From: an uncultured Dokdonia sp.
GTDB lineage: Bacteria; Bacteroidota; Bacteroidia; Flavobacteriales; Flavobacteriaceae
DNA length: 64,000 bases
Reading direction: 5' to 3'
Assembly: GCF_937910895.1 (NCBI RefSeq)
Contig: NZ_CALEMI010000051.1
Span: 1-64,000, forward strand
Program-made: the position numbers and the translations under genes
Notes under the pieces: generated by a model
Database searches by the model: none
What the model saw: only the letters and a program-made list of their open reading frames with translations
What the model was told of the DNA's origin: nothing
In this document: piece after piece, positions 16,453-26,210 of the stretch
Numbering within the stretch: the first letter of the stretch is position 1
Layout: each line of letters begins with the position of its first letter

Positions 16453-18186
16453 CTATTTAACACTCTTCTCCACAACCCCACCTTTGGCACTATCGACTTT
16501 GATTTTAAAGGTATTGCCACCTTTAACAATCCAACGAACCATGACAGTACTATTGCCAGGGATATTTTCAACGTGAATGGTTTCAGGGGTGTTTTTTTGC
16601 TCTTCTGTCACATTAAAATCGGCATCTTTGACGATCATACCTGCGAGTACAGTTCCGCCGGAAAGGGTAATGTAATCAGGGCGCTCGATGTTGTATTTTA
16701 AATCCTGACTTGCGTGGGTGGGCATCAAACGATCATTAACGATCGTGGCAGTGACTTCCTTTAAACCGTTTGGTAAGGATTTTACCGTCACATCACCTAC
16801 CGAAAGATGTGGCATGTGAAAGGCGTGATAAAACACAAACACCATATTACGATGTGCTTCTTCCTCCAGCATAAACCCAGGCGTTGCACGACCGACGTTC
16901 TTTTTAAATCCGCCGATTTCTACTTCGCCATACGTTGGGTGATTATAGGCTTTAAAAGGCGTAAAGCCATCGCCTAATAGTAAGTCCTTCCCTGCATCAT
17001 AGATCTGATCGCGACCTCTAGTTTTATCTTTATAATAGGCAAAACCTGTAAAGATTTCGTTGGTAAACGTATAAATCCCACGACCGCCATAAAACCAATC
17101 GAGTTCTCCGCCAAACACCGAATACAAATCTTTATACACCGTCAGGTAATTATAACCTGGTAATAACTCTTCTCCTTTTTTACCAATGGCATCATAAATC
17201 GCAACATCGGCACGGTTGTAGGTTTCTACATCTTCTTCGGCGCCAGGACCTCTTAGGATCATTCCGCCACTGTTATGAAAACTCTGTGCACCCGCAATAT
17301 TTGGATGAGCTTTGACAAAATCGGCGACGGCTCTGGTTTCTGGTGCGGAGAACGGATATTTATACGCACCTCGTTGTACATAATCAGGTTGCCATTTCCA
17401 TCCCCAATCTCGGTTTGGATCATAATAGCCTGGCGTATCTTCATTAATCTGACCATCCCCATCATTATCAATTCCTTCACGTCCTAACATCTCATAACGT
17501 TGTCCTGTAATCACATCATCTGGTTGGATGCGAATCATTTTTCGCGGATCTCTCGGATCTAAAATATAATCGCCTGTAGTGCTTTTACGACGCATTTGTG
17601 TGATCGATCCATCGCCATCCAAATCATCATACCCATCTTCATCAAAAAGGCCGTCACTATCATCATCTAACGGAATCATTCCCGCTCGCGGACTACTTCC
17701 CGTGTTGGGTTCTTTCATATAATTATTACGTGCATCTGGATTGATGGTTGCCACGATATAAAACACACGATCCTTCAACATTTCTGTGATATACGGTACG
17801 TTTCCGAAGCTTTCGGTGAGATACCAAGCCGTATAGGTGCTGATTTCTCCTCCTTGAATTTCGTTGGAGTGAATGTTTCCGTCCAGATAAAAACCTGGTT
17901 TCCGATCGGCGTCTCCTGTGCTGTAATCGGTGATGGCGAGCATCCAAATATCTCTGCCTTGTGTAGATTTTCCTATGGACATCCGCTTGACTAAGTTGGG
18001 ATGTGCATCGGCTATTTTTTTACCGATGGCTGCGAGTCCTTCGGCGGTGTAGTATTGGTTAAAAGCGACGTTCACCTTTGGGTTGGAAGGGGTTCCTGCC
18101 GCTTGAAAAATGTCTTGGGCTGATTGCGCTTTCGCGAAAGCAAAAACCACCAGCACACATACGGTTGTAAGGATATATTTTTTCAT
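16453..18186 (-). CDS. Secreted M14-family zinc carboxypeptidase
   Basis: A 577-residue exported peptidase with a signal peptide (hydrophobic core then AKAQ, cleavage near residue 21). The M14 catalytic set is complete: zinc ligands His106 and Glu109 in NIHSNEIQGGE, the third zinc His in SFHNSGG, and the catalytic Glu in FTNEIFTGF. Asp-rich inserts (DDDSDGLFDEDG and DNDGDGQINED) look like calcium-binding loops. The C-terminal about 120 residues form a beta-sandwich-like domain. The start is 9 bp downstream of a paralogue, so the two form an operon. It probably releases C-terminal amino acids from peptides in the periplasm or outside the cell. Confidence 0.9.
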   Translation of the reverse strand: MKKYILTTVCVLVVFAFAKAQSAQDIFQAAGTPSNPKVNVAFNQYYTAEGLAAIGKKIADAHPNLVKRMSIGKSTQGRDIWMLAITDYSTGDADRKPGFYLDGNIHSNEIQGGEISTYTAWYLTESFGNVPYITEMLKDRVFYIVATINPDARNNYMKEPNTGSSPRAGMIPLDDDSDGLFDEDGYDDLDGDGSITQMRRKSTTGDYILDPRDPRKMIRIQPDDVITGQRYEMLGREGIDNDGDGQINEDTPGYYDPNRDWGWKWQPDYVQRGAYKYPFSAPETRAVADFVKAHPNIAGAQSFHNSGGMILRGPGAEEDVETYNRADVAIYDAIGKKGEELLPGYNYLTVYKDLYSVFGGELDWFYGGRGIYTFTNEIFTGFAYYKDKTRGRDQIYDAGKDLLLGDGFTPFKAYNHPTYGEVEIGGFKKNVGRATPGFMLEEEAHRNMVFVFYHAFHMPHLSVGDVTVKSLPNGLKEVTATIVNDRLMPTHASQDLKYNIERPDYITLSGGTVLAGMIVKDADFNVTEEQKNTPETIHVENIPGNSTVMVRWIVKGGNTFKIKVDSAKGGVVEKSVK

Positions 18187-18195
18187 GAGATACGT

Positions 18196-19806
18196 TTATA
18201 AGTTGATGGTTTTTGTTGCGGTTCCTGCCTGCGGAACCGTCGCCTCTACGGTCACATTTCCAGAACCTTGGATCAGCCAACTCAGGGTAATCGTGTCGTC
18301 TCCATCTATTTTTTCAATCACCTGACGTGGTTTCCCAGAAATGAGTTGTTGGTTGTTTTTTGTTTTTAGATACACATTAATCTTGCGCATCCAGCGAGAT
18401 TTTTCACCCATTTCAGTGTGGGTAGGCAAGAGACCATTGTTATGTAGATCGACGGTGATTCTGGTAAGATTTGCGCCGACTTTTTCTTGTTTAAGATTCA
18501 CGAGTTGTAATTCTGGTTGCATTTCGGCTACTTTCAGGATAAAATCCGTGTGCTTGATGGCAATACTATCCACGAGGGCATACGGAGGATTTTTCATGAG
18601 AAACGGACGGATGCCGCCGACTTCTACTTTGTGATTCGGGAAATCGGGATGTTGTATTTCTTGCCAAGGGATAAACGCATTTTTGATCCCTTCAGCTTCT
18701 GCGTAGGCTAGGAAATTTGCGGTTTCATTTTTAGGTGCTTTGTTTATAGAATCACCTTCAAATTTTTGAGGCCACCATCCGGGTGTACTCATGGCGAGTC
18801 TACCAAAATGAAAGTATGCCCACTCAAACGCACTTCCGCCTTGAGCGCTCCCATCCGGCGCATTGGTGTTCGGGATCAATTTATTATAAGTTTCTGAAAG
18901 CATGGCGTTAATGGCTTCGTCATCTTCTAGAATACTGGTGATGACTCTTTTTGATGCGCCTGATTTATTGTATTTAAGCGGTGTAGAAAGGTTGTTTTCA
19001 TCACTAAAGGTCAGGATCGCATACAGATTCCATTGCGTATATAAGAAGTCGAGTAGGGCGCGGTGCTCCACCTGAGACACGGGATGTTCTCCAGCACCGG
19101 GTGTGAAATACGGGAAGTTAAACGTAAAGTTTTTATTAAACGCGACACCGCCCAAACCGTCTTCATTAAAATCACCATCTTTATCGTTATCCATCCCTTC
19201 GGTGAGGAGGTCATAGGTACCACGTTCTCCTTGATTAGGATCAGACATGACCATGATACGATTATCTTCCTCTAGCATTTTATAAATCCCTGTCGGGTCT
19301 TCGATCCGCATCATGGTAATAACGCCATCACCATTTAAGTCCTCAAACGGATCTTCATTTACCTGTCCGTCACGGTCATCATCTGTTTTGGTCGCATTGC
19401 CGTGTCGGGCAAATTGGGTCGCTGCAAAATACTGTGCGGTTGCATCTGGGCTTAGATTGGGGAAAATATAAAAGGTAGTTTTTTGTAAAACTTCTGGATG
19501 GTTGGTAACGATGTTTTCTGCCATATTCAGGGCAATCTCGGTGCCTAATAAGTGATCTCCTTGTACACCGCCCATAATGGCAATCCCGGGATGACTTTCT
19601 GGAGCGCCGTCAGAAAGGGTCAGCATCCAGATGTCTTTGCCGCCTACGGTTTTGGTCAGGGAGGTGAGTTGGGCTTCTGAGTGTTGGGAGGCCATGCTTT
19701 TAAGCGCCGCAGTGACCTGCTGTTCATTACGATACTCCGTTTGTGCGATGGTGACATAGCACAGGGAACATACCAGAAGTAGTGAGAGTAGTGATTTTTG
19801 ATTCAT
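18196..19806 (-). CDS. M14 carboxypeptidase-like protein lacking catalytic residues
   Basis: A 536-residue exported paralogue of the downstream M14 peptidase with signal peptide (LLLVCSLCYVTIAQ), the same Asp-rich loops (DDDRDGQVNED, DNDKDGDFNED) and the same C-terminal domain. Aligning the shared GxE segment, HSNE of the active enzyme becomes QGDH, the third zinc His segment reads TFSDEN, and the catalytic FTNE is replaced by MSTPG. All three zinc ligands and the general base therefore appear lost. It is the first gene of the pair and likely binds peptide or partners the active enzyme instead of cutting. The reading frame is intact, so it is not decaying. Confidence 0.85.
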   Translation of the reverse strand: MNQKSLLSLLLVCSLCYVTIAQTEYRNEQQVTAALKSMASQHSEAQLTSLTKTVGGKDIWMLTLSDGAPESHPGIAIMGGVQGDHLLGTEIALNMAENIVTNHPEVLQKTTFYIFPNLSPDATAQYFAATQFARHGNATKTDDDRDGQVNEDPFEDLNGDGVITMMRIEDPTGIYKMLEEDNRIMVMSDPNQGERGTYDLLTEGMDNDKDGDFNEDGLGGVAFNKNFTFNFPYFTPGAGEHPVSQVEHRALLDFLYTQWNLYAILTFSDENNLSTPLKYNKSGASKRVITSILEDDEAINAMLSETYNKLIPNTNAPDGSAQGGSAFEWAYFHFGRLAMSTPGWWPQKFEGDSINKAPKNETANFLAYAEAEGIKNAFIPWQEIQHPDFPNHKVEVGGIRPFLMKNPPYALVDSIAIKHTDFILKVAEMQPELQLVNLKQEKVGANLTRITVDLHNNGLLPTHTEMGEKSRWMRKINVYLKTKNNQQLISGKPRQVIEKIDGDDTITLSWLIQGSGNVTVEATVPQAGTATKTINL

Positions 19807-20338
19807 ATTTTGTGTTTGTTAGTGAAACTCAATTTTGTAAAGTCTGTAAGACGTACACAACATTGAACGTTGAATTCATTCCGCTGTATGCTGAACTTGT
19901 TTCAGTACCTGTCGGGTTTTTGTTTGAATTCTTTTTATGTTGTTGAAAGTACTATTAAATGGGAAATTTTTAAGAGGGATTAAGGAATTTTTAAGAAGGG
20001 TAAGAATTTGGAAGTGGGGTTGTGGTTGGGTGTTTCTTTTGGGTTCGCTTTCGCGAAAGGCTGTAGTGATAATCTTTATGTTGTGTTTACGGGTTTCCGT
20101 AAGGATATTTGTTGGGGGTGGGGTATTTTTGAATTTGAGAGGAATACTGTTTTTAAGAAGCGGAATGTGTGTGGAATGTGGAATTATTCTATTTAATTTT
20201 AATCAATTACGTAATTCTATTAATATTTACTTGTTAAAATAGATTATATTTAACAAGTAGCTATTAATCAAATATTTAAGATGTTAGCTGTTATTTTGGC
20301 AAATATTTGTTAATTTATATACAATAAGAATATTTAAA
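19807..20338. other. Intergenic region before the STAND/putAbiC pair
   Basis: This 532-bp region contains a GCTTTCGCGAAAGG palindrome near 20,045 and an open frame (19,937-20,242) whose Gly/Val/Leu/Arg composition and internal palindrome make it unlikely to be a gene. Base composition drops to very A+T-rich toward 20,339, marking the start of the foreign-looking island. No clear promoter consensus was seen. Confidence 0.5.
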
Positions 20339-21031
20339 ATGAATAAGAAACAATGGCTAATATTACTTTTCATTATTCTATCGGTAGTATTTGTTGCACC
20401 AATAATAATATTTATTTATCATTTTTTTGTTTGGCCACCAACATTTTCAAACGATCTGAGTGATTGGTCATCTGTTGGGGGATATTTTGGAGGTATATTA
20501 GGACCTATTTCAGGAATAGCCAATATAGTCGTTCTATGGTATATTACAATTCTTGTCGAGAAGGCGAATACACAAAGAGCTTTTAAAGATGAGATGTTTG
20601 CTGTTAGGCAATTCAACATAAAATTGATGCAAAGTTCATTTGTAGATATTGAAAAAAAATTTAAAGAAGTAGATGCAGCACAGATATTTGAACTTATAAA
20701 TACAATAGAAGACAGAGATATTACGGAAGAAGTATTTTTGAAAGAAAAGAGAGTAATAAAAAGAAGTTTTCTAAATCTTTTTAATGAGGTTGATTTTTTT
20801 AAGAATAATCAAAGCTTAGTTTTTGATTATTTAAATACAAATAATGATAATTATCCAAAGCAAATACTAGAGGACATAGATAATAGTATCAAACTAGTAA
20901 TTCAAGAACTATCTGGTGATTTAATTCTCAATAAAGGAGCCATAAAAAAAGTGATATTTGACTATTTTGACGCTCGAGATAGATTTTTCCAATCTTTATT
21001 AAAGGAAATTAAGCAATCAATAAAATATTAA
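20339..21031 (+). CDS. Two-TM membrane protein, putAbiC-like
   Basis: A 230-residue protein with two N-terminal membrane helices (about residues 7-30 and 48-72) joined by a short loop containing WSSVGGYFGGILGPISGIAN. This Gly-rich entry into TM2 resembles the N-terminus of putative phage abortive infection proteins (putAbiC family). The remaining about 155 residues are a charged, helical cytoplasmic domain without enzyme motifs. It lies 6 bp upstream of a STAND-like NTPase, in DNA much richer in A+T than the flanks. By analogy with defence systems it could be the membrane effector, with the NTPase as sensor. Family assignment is tentative. Confidence 0.5.
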   Translation: MNKKQWLILLFIILSVVFVAPIIIFIYHFFVWPPTFSNDLSDWSSVGGYFGGILGPISGIANIVVLWYITILVEKANTQRAFKDEMFAVRQFNIKLMQSSFVDIEKKFKEVDAAQIFELINTIEDRDITEEVFLKEKRVIKRSFLNLFNEVDFFKNNQSLVFDYLNTNNDNYPKQILEDIDNSIKLVIQELSGDLILNKGAIKKVIFDYFDARDRFFQSLLKEIKQSIKY

Positions 21032-21037
21032 TAAGTA

Positions 21038-23890
21038 ATGGATAAACCCTCTGAAGAACGGTTTGGTGATTTTATACCAAGTAATAAAAAGAATAAGATA
21101 ATTTTAGCGAATTTACCACTTAAACCATTTTATTGTATAGATCGAAATGAATTGAGTAAGCACTTCAACGAAACTTTAAAGAGTAACTCAATTGTGAAAG
21201 TTCAAGGAATAGGAGGTTCAGGAAAATCAACTTTTATTAATAATTATTGTAGAAGCGGGTTATGTGATAGTAAAAATTATATTTGGTATACCTGTTCAAA
21301 ATCTGAATCTGAATCTGATGTTCTTAATAATCTCTATGATTTAAACATTCCAATAACAAGAAAATCGAGACAAATTCGAATAAGAACTTTAATAAAATAT
21401 TTAAATGATAGTGTAAGTGTCTTAATTTTGGATGATTTTGATAAAGTAGACAATAGTCAGTTTATTGAATTGTTTAGATCAATGAATCAGTTTGGTGATT
21501 CGGCTAAAATTATTTGCATCTCAAATATTGACAACAATGAAATGAGTGGTAATTATGATTATGTGAAATTTCATTTTCCAGATGGATATTCTAAGGTAGA
21601 GGTAAAAGAATTATTGAAATTAAAATACCTTGATATTTCTACAATAGACTTGTCAGGATTATTTAAATCTACTAATTTTTTACCAAGACTTATTGAATAT
21701 TTGATCTCAAGTGATACGATAGTGGATTTTAATTCAAAAGTTATAAATAATAACTTTACTAAAAGAGTTGAAGGATGGATAAAACTTATTGAAACTAAAC
21801 TAAAAGCATCACACATTAAAAGCCTAATCTGTCTTAGCCATATTGACGGCACATTTCCTAGAGATATGTTAAATTTTATAGGAAGTAAATATAATATAGA
21901 TAATGATGATCTAGAAATGTCACTTAACAAGCCTCTTGTATTATCTGAGTTTGAAGATGGTCGATTGAAATTGAATGAGATGGTCTCTCAGTATTATAGA
22001 AGTACTAATGATAAAAAGAACATTAACGATATATATAGTACAATTGCTTCCTATTTTCGGGGTAGAATTAAATTTGAACCAGACAGGTTGAAAAAACTAC
22101 TTTTATCTTTACGATCTATCAAGTATTTTCATTTAGCTGAAAATTACCTAGATGCAGAATATGTTCTTGAAAAGAGTATGAAAGGTTATAAGTTAGAAGG
22201 AATGTATGAGGAAATTATACCTATTTTAAACTACCAAATTAAAAATAGTGAATCGAACGAAGTAAATTGGTTAAAATATCATTATGCGCACGCAAATTTT
22301 GTTGTAGGGAATTATGAAGAATCATTAACTACATTGCGATCACAGTTGTTTGCTACTCCAAATTTCAACCTGAGAGAAGGAAAGAAAATTCAGAATATTA
22401 TCCGATTTGAACTTAAAATATTTCTCCTTTATACTGAGCTACTATCAACAATAGGACAATCAGAAACTGCAATAGAAATAATTCTTCGTAAAATAAATAA
22501 AATAGTAGTTCAAGATTATTCTGTGTCAGAATTAAGCTGGCAAGTTATTTCAAATTTCATTTCCAATTTATCGTGGTATTTAATTGAAAATAAAGAGTAT
22601 GATAAAGCGATAAATATTTTAAATAAGTTAAATAAATCTACCCTTTTGATACAAAAAGATTACTCCTTAGCTATAAATAATACAAGGCTAGCTGTAGCGT
22701 ACTTTTATAAAGAAGAGTTCACCGAATCTAAGAGACTACTTGAACTTGCATATGAAATTTTCGATTCAAATAAAATCAATGATAAAAGAGCCAAAGCATG
22801 GGCATGCACATATTTTGTTCGACTCTACCTTGTGGATAGTCAATTAAAATTTGAAAAGTCATTAGAAGAGTATTTAAGAATTTGTTTAGAAATTAATTCA
22901 GATTCAAAGCTCATTGATTTGCGTTACTTTGAAATGTTGAATATGCTTTCGACCTCTTATGAAAATCTCGAGATAGATCCCGAATCAGATTTAATTCAAT
23001 ATGTAGAGGATGAGAAAATTAGACAGAATGACTTACTCGTTAACTCTATCGAAATAACTGAAAAAAAAGAGTTTATTGATATTACTATAGCAATTTTGGG
23101 TGGTTTGAAAGACAATGATTATGATATGTATTCATTGGTAAATAGATTTTTAAATAAAAAAACTGTTCGTATTGGAGGCGCTTATTTTAAATCATTTTTA
23201 AATAATGTCAAACACAATGCTACTAGGGTACTAGCACATATTTTTTCTACGAAAGATAAGAGTGAAATATTTATGACTCCTTATTTGAATGTAATGATTA
23301 CAGTTGCTATTAAATTTGATGAGGATGGAATTTATAAATATATTATTCCGAATATTGACTTAATAAGTTCAAAAACTACAGATTCAATAAGATTACATTA
23401 CGTTCGAGCATTGTCAGAAGGGAATTGTAAATCGTATGCCATAGATTTATTAGAAAAGATTAAGGATAGGTCTTCGGAGTATTATAATTTATTTGGTAAT
23501 GCTACTTCGGACTCGAATATGTACGAAAGCTATAAAAATTACAAAATAGCTTTCGACATTAGTAATTCTACTTATGATAAAGGACGTTATATGAACAATC
23601 TTGCTTGGTTAATTTACAAGAATAATTGGAAATCTAAATATGATGAGGCAATAGAGTACTGTCAACTCTCTCTAAAATACCGAAAATATCATTATAAATT
23701 TTGGCCATACGCTATGCAATGTTTTTTATTGTTAAACATTGATCTTACACCTCTAGAGAAAATAGAAATTGAATTTAAAAAAATAATTAATGAAAGTAAT
23801 TTGAATGTAAAAGTCAAATGGGGAATAATTGATAAAATTAGAGACGTACGAAAGAAAAAAATCATTGAAAATTTTGAAATTATTTCCTAG
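21038..23890 (+). CDS. STAND-type NTPase with long helical-repeat region
   Basis: A 950-residue protein with a P-loop GIGGSGKST (57-65), Walker B LILDDFD (129-135) and a helical segment after the NTPase, the order seen in NB-ARC/STAND signalling ATPases. From about residue 330 to the end it is a helical solenoid with TPR-like pairs (for example NNTRLAVAYFYKEEFTESKR and YMNNLAWLIYKNNWKSKYDE), the usual sensor part. No nuclease, TIR or protease domain is fused at the N-terminus, which is unusual for antiphage STAND proteins and points to the upstream membrane protein as partner. Codon use is strongly A+T-biased. Regulator of another process is the main alternative. Confidence 0.7.
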   Translation: MDKPSEERFGDFIPSNKKNKIILANLPLKPFYCIDRNELSKHFNETLKSNSIVKVQGIGGSGKSTFINNYCRSGLCDSKNYIWYTCSKSESESDVLNNLYDLNIPITRKSRQIRIRTLIKYLNDSVSVLILDDFDKVDNSQFIELFRSMNQFGDSAKIICISNIDNNEMSGNYDYVKFHFPDGYSKVEVKELLKLKYLDISTIDLSGLFKSTNFLPRLIEYLISSDTIVDFNSKVINNNFTKRVEGWIKLIETKLKASHIKSLICLSHIDGTFPRDMLNFIGSKYNIDNDDLEMSLNKPLVLSEFEDGRLKLNEMVSQYYRSTNDKKNINDIYSTIASYFRGRIKFEPDRLKKLLLSLRSIKYFHLAENYLDAEYVLEKSMKGYKLEGMYEEIIPILNYQIKNSESNEVNWLKYHYAHANFVVGNYEESLTTLRSQLFATPNFNLREGKKIQNIIRFELKIFLLYTELLSTIGQSETAIEIILRKINKIVVQDYSVSELSWQVISNFISNLSWYLIENKEYDKAINILNKLNKSTLLIQKDYSLAINNTRLAVAYFYKEEFTESKRLLELAYEIFDSNKINDKRAKAWACTYFVRLYLVDSQLKFEKSLEEYLRICLEINSDSKLIDLRYFEMLNMLSTSYENLEIDPESDLIQYVEDEKIRQNDLLVNSIEITEKKEFIDITIAILGGLKDNDYDMYSLVNRFLNKKTVRIGGAYFKSFLNNVKHNATRVLAHIFSTKDKSEIFMTPYLNVMITVAIKFDEDGIYKYIIPNIDLISSKTTDSIRLHYVRALSEGNCKSYAIDLLEKIKDRSSEYYNLFGNATSDSNMYESYKNYKIAFDISNSTYDKGRYMNNLAWLIYKNNWKSKYDEAIEYCQLSLKYRKYHYKFWPYAMQCFLLLNIDLTPLEKIEIEFKKIINESNLNVKVKWGIIDKIRDVRKKKIIENFEIIS

Positions 23891-24064
23891 ATTTTATCTT
23901 AGAAAATTTTTGCAAAAAAATAGGTAGTGTAGCGTAATTCAAATATGTGAGAATTTTATACGAATATATTGCCATTATTAGTGAAGTTCTCCTAACCACA
24001 TTTTTGTGAAAGCATATAATAATACATCACATTACTTTTTCCAACTCCCATCAAACAACCCCCC

Positions 24065-24685
24065 CTACAACTTCCCAATAGCAGAAACAGGCAATCCCGT
24101 ATATTTCTTTATGATATCAATCTCAACACCGTCTTTCTTCATTTTGGTAGCAACGATTAGGCGTTCTTCTTTGCGAGCACGTTTTAGTTCTGTTTCTATT
24201 TTCCATTCTTCTAGTGCCTTTTTCTCAGGACCTACAACCTCAAACAAACCAGATTTTTTAAGTTCGTCCATAATGCCTTTGTCTGCAAGACTTGTATAAG
24301 ACTCGTCGGTAATAATCAGGTGGTCTATCACTTCTATGTTAATGAGTTTTCCTACTTTAAGCATACGGTCTGTAAAGGTGGTGTCGCCTTTAGAAATGGC
24401 TAACGTACCACTCGGATGGTTGTGTACCAACACCATTTTGACCGCCAATTTATAGATCGCCATTCTAAACACATCCGGCGGATCTGCATTTACACGGTTG
24501 ACAGCACCCAAGCCAATTAATTCTATAAACAATACTTTGTTACTATTATTCAACCCAACCACCCAAAAGTGTTCTTGGTTTCTTCGTATTTTGTTTTCAC
24601 GCAACAAGATTTGTTGCATCACATAGTAGATGTCATGCGAATTAAGCACTTTTATTTTTTGCTCCTTGGTCAAACGTACGTTCAT
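24065..24685 (-). CDS. RadC/JAB-domain protein with Rpn-like tail
   Basis: A 206-residue protein with a JAMM metalloprotease-like core: VHNHPSG (His88, His90) followed by SKGDTTFTDR (Asp101) and EVIDHLIIT. This is the RadC/MPN fold found in Bacteroidota, whose cellular role is unsettled despite the DNA-repair name. The last 60 residues are a charged helical extension ending KKYTGLPVSAIGKL, resembling the C-terminal tail of Rpn/PD-(D/E)XK_2 proteins. It converges on the STAND gene. A dispensable accessory gene is plausible. Confidence 0.85.
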   Translation of the reverse strand: MNVRLTKEQKIKVLNSHDIYYVMQQILLRENKIRRNQEHFWVVGLNNSNKVLFIELIGLGAVNRVNADPPDVFRMAIYKLAVKMVLVHNHPSGTLAISKGDTTFTDRMLKVGKLINIEVIDHLIITDESYTSLADKGIMDELKKSGLFEVVGPEKKALEEWKIETELKRARKEERLIVATKMKKDGVEIDIIKKYTGLPVSAIGKL

Positions 24686-25602
24686 AGTTCAAATATACAA
24701 AATGGTTAAGATAAGAAATTCATTCTGAGTGTATTTTCGCGAAAGCTTATTTATAAAAAAAGTTACTTTATGTTTTGTTATTCCCTCCTAGAAAGGAGGG
24801 TTAGGGAGGTGTTACTGAAAGGAATGTTCAGAACTATATTTTTCTAATTTAAAGATGTATATAATGATAACACACCCCTTAATCCCCTCTTTCTAGAGGG
24901 GAAACTCATAGTTTGTACTTTGGAGTGCGCTACTTTTACTTCAAAACAATCCCATCTCCCTCTGGGAGAAGGCTAGGATGAGAGAGGTTGCAAAAAATCT
25001 AGAATTTGTCTATTTAGAATAGCCTACGCTTCAGATACTGGGGAAAGGGTTTTCAGATTTGAAAATGATGTTATTAGTTTTTAAGAGAATTTATAGTAGT
25101 TGTTTTTTCTTTTTTTCATCGCCAAAAAAAGAAACAAAAAAGTCTAGGCTGGCGAAACCTTGTCTAAATGTATCGCTCTATTCCTGAATTTCAGAAACTC
25201 GCTACGCTCAGACAGGCCGAAATTCTACGGAATATTCACTTCACATTTTACGACAACTTTTCGAATGCCAAAACAACATTTAGAAATCATAACATGATCT
25301 CAAAATAATATCAAACATACGAGAGTGGGGAAAAGGCAATTCGATTTGAATCTTCAGGGTTTGCGGAAAAGGCGATTCGATATCAAAAAAACAACAACCA
25401 ACTTGATTTTATGAGTTAGTTCCTAGATTTTAGATACTTAGAGTTCTAGTGTTTTTTTAGTTAAAAATGAGCTTTGTGCTGTGTTTTGTGGTTTTTATGG
25501 GTATAATGCTGCTTTCTGTGGCATTTTTTTTTGAAAAATCAAATCGTTTCCTCTTTATTTGTGAAAGCTACTTATTTAATATGAACCCAAAATCTAATAT
25601 TT
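24686..25602. other. Repeat-rich intergenic region
   Basis: This 917-bp region has no supported gene. It contains a TTTCGCGAAAGC palindrome (about 24,733), two oppositely oriented copies of a CCCTCCTAGAAAGGAGGG-type element (24,781-24,814 and 24,868-24,904) that could pair into a large hairpin, and an AAAGAAACAAAAAAGTCTAG motif near 25,130 common in flavobacterial intergenic DNA. Confidence 0.6.
24781..24904. repeat. Inverted pair of CCCTCCTAG-type intergenic repeats
   Basis: Each arm has a small hairpin (CCCTCCTAGAAAGGAGGG or CCCCTCTTTCTAGAGGGG) and a GGTGTT or AACACACC end, in opposite orientation about 55 bp apart. Related single copies occur at 29,205, 44,177 and 62,624. Confidence 0.65.
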
Positions 25603-26109
25603 ATGAACACAAAACCAACAAGTCCCGAATGTAGTTCTGTAATCGTACCAGAAGGATACGTATTTCTAACTAAAGGTCCTAACCAACCTAAAAACAATGT
25701 AGGGACTCAGGATCCCGTGGAGATTGAGTTTGAACATAACAGACCTGTGCGACCCTTGGAGCCTATGGTACAAGCAGATTATAACATTGTCAATAACGAT
25801 GGGGTAGATACGGTCACCATTCAAGTGTGTGCCATTGTATTCATTAACACAAGCGCTGCTATGTGTATCCAAGAATATGGAACGATGGTGTATTGGAACA
25901 ACAATTTTGCGGCTCCAGAATTTTTTATCGCTTACTATGCGCTAGAAGCAACATCAAAAACATTTTATGCGTACGAAGTGAATTTTGAAATCTCGCATGG
26001 CACGTCAGATTCTCATCCTCAAATTCCTGAAATCACGACTTATTTGGTAGATCAGGATCCTGTGACCTCAAGAGGAACAAAAACAACGGTACAACCGCCA
26101 ACTACTTAA
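25603..26109 (+). CDS. Unknown protein, 168 aa
   Basis: This intact frame with a good ATG is followed by a clear terminator. The product has no signal peptide, is rich in Val, Thr and aromatic residues and looks all-beta. It has three Cys (residues 9, about 77 and 87) and ends in a Thr/Pro-rich tail. I recognise no family. It stands alone behind a 900-bp non-coding stretch and is separated by a MITE-like repeat from a histidine kinase gene. Confidence 0.65.
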   Translation: MNTKPTSPECSSVIVPEGYVFLTKGPNQPKNNVGTQDPVEIEFEHNRPVRPLEPMVQADYNIVNNDGVDTVTIQVCAIVFINTSAAMCIQEYGTMVYWNNNFAAPEFFIAYYALEATSKTFYAYEVNFEISHGTSDSHPQIPEITTYLVDQDPVTSRGTKTTVQPPTT

Positions 26110-26151
26110 TAGGTACTTGTGTAACCAGAGAAAATCAATTTTATTAAATAT

Positions 26152-26186
26152 TTAAAAGTAGTGCCATTTGTGTACTACTTTTTTTT
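26152..26186 (+). terminator. Intrinsic terminator after the 168-aa gene
   Basis: AAAAGTAGT and ACTACTTTTTTTT form a stem around an 11-nt loop, ending in a run of T on the plus strand, 43 bp after the stop codon. Confidence 0.8.
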
Positions 26187-26210
26187 GCCCTAAATTCATT
26201 CACTACTTAC

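Noticed and set aside
19937-20242. A 101-codon plus-strand frame before the putAbiC/STAND pair
   Set aside because: Its composition is odd (long Gly/Val/Leu/Arg runs), it spans the GCTTTCGCGAAAGG palindrome, and it ends in the A+T-rich leader of the next gene. It has no sign of a start site or neighbour link.
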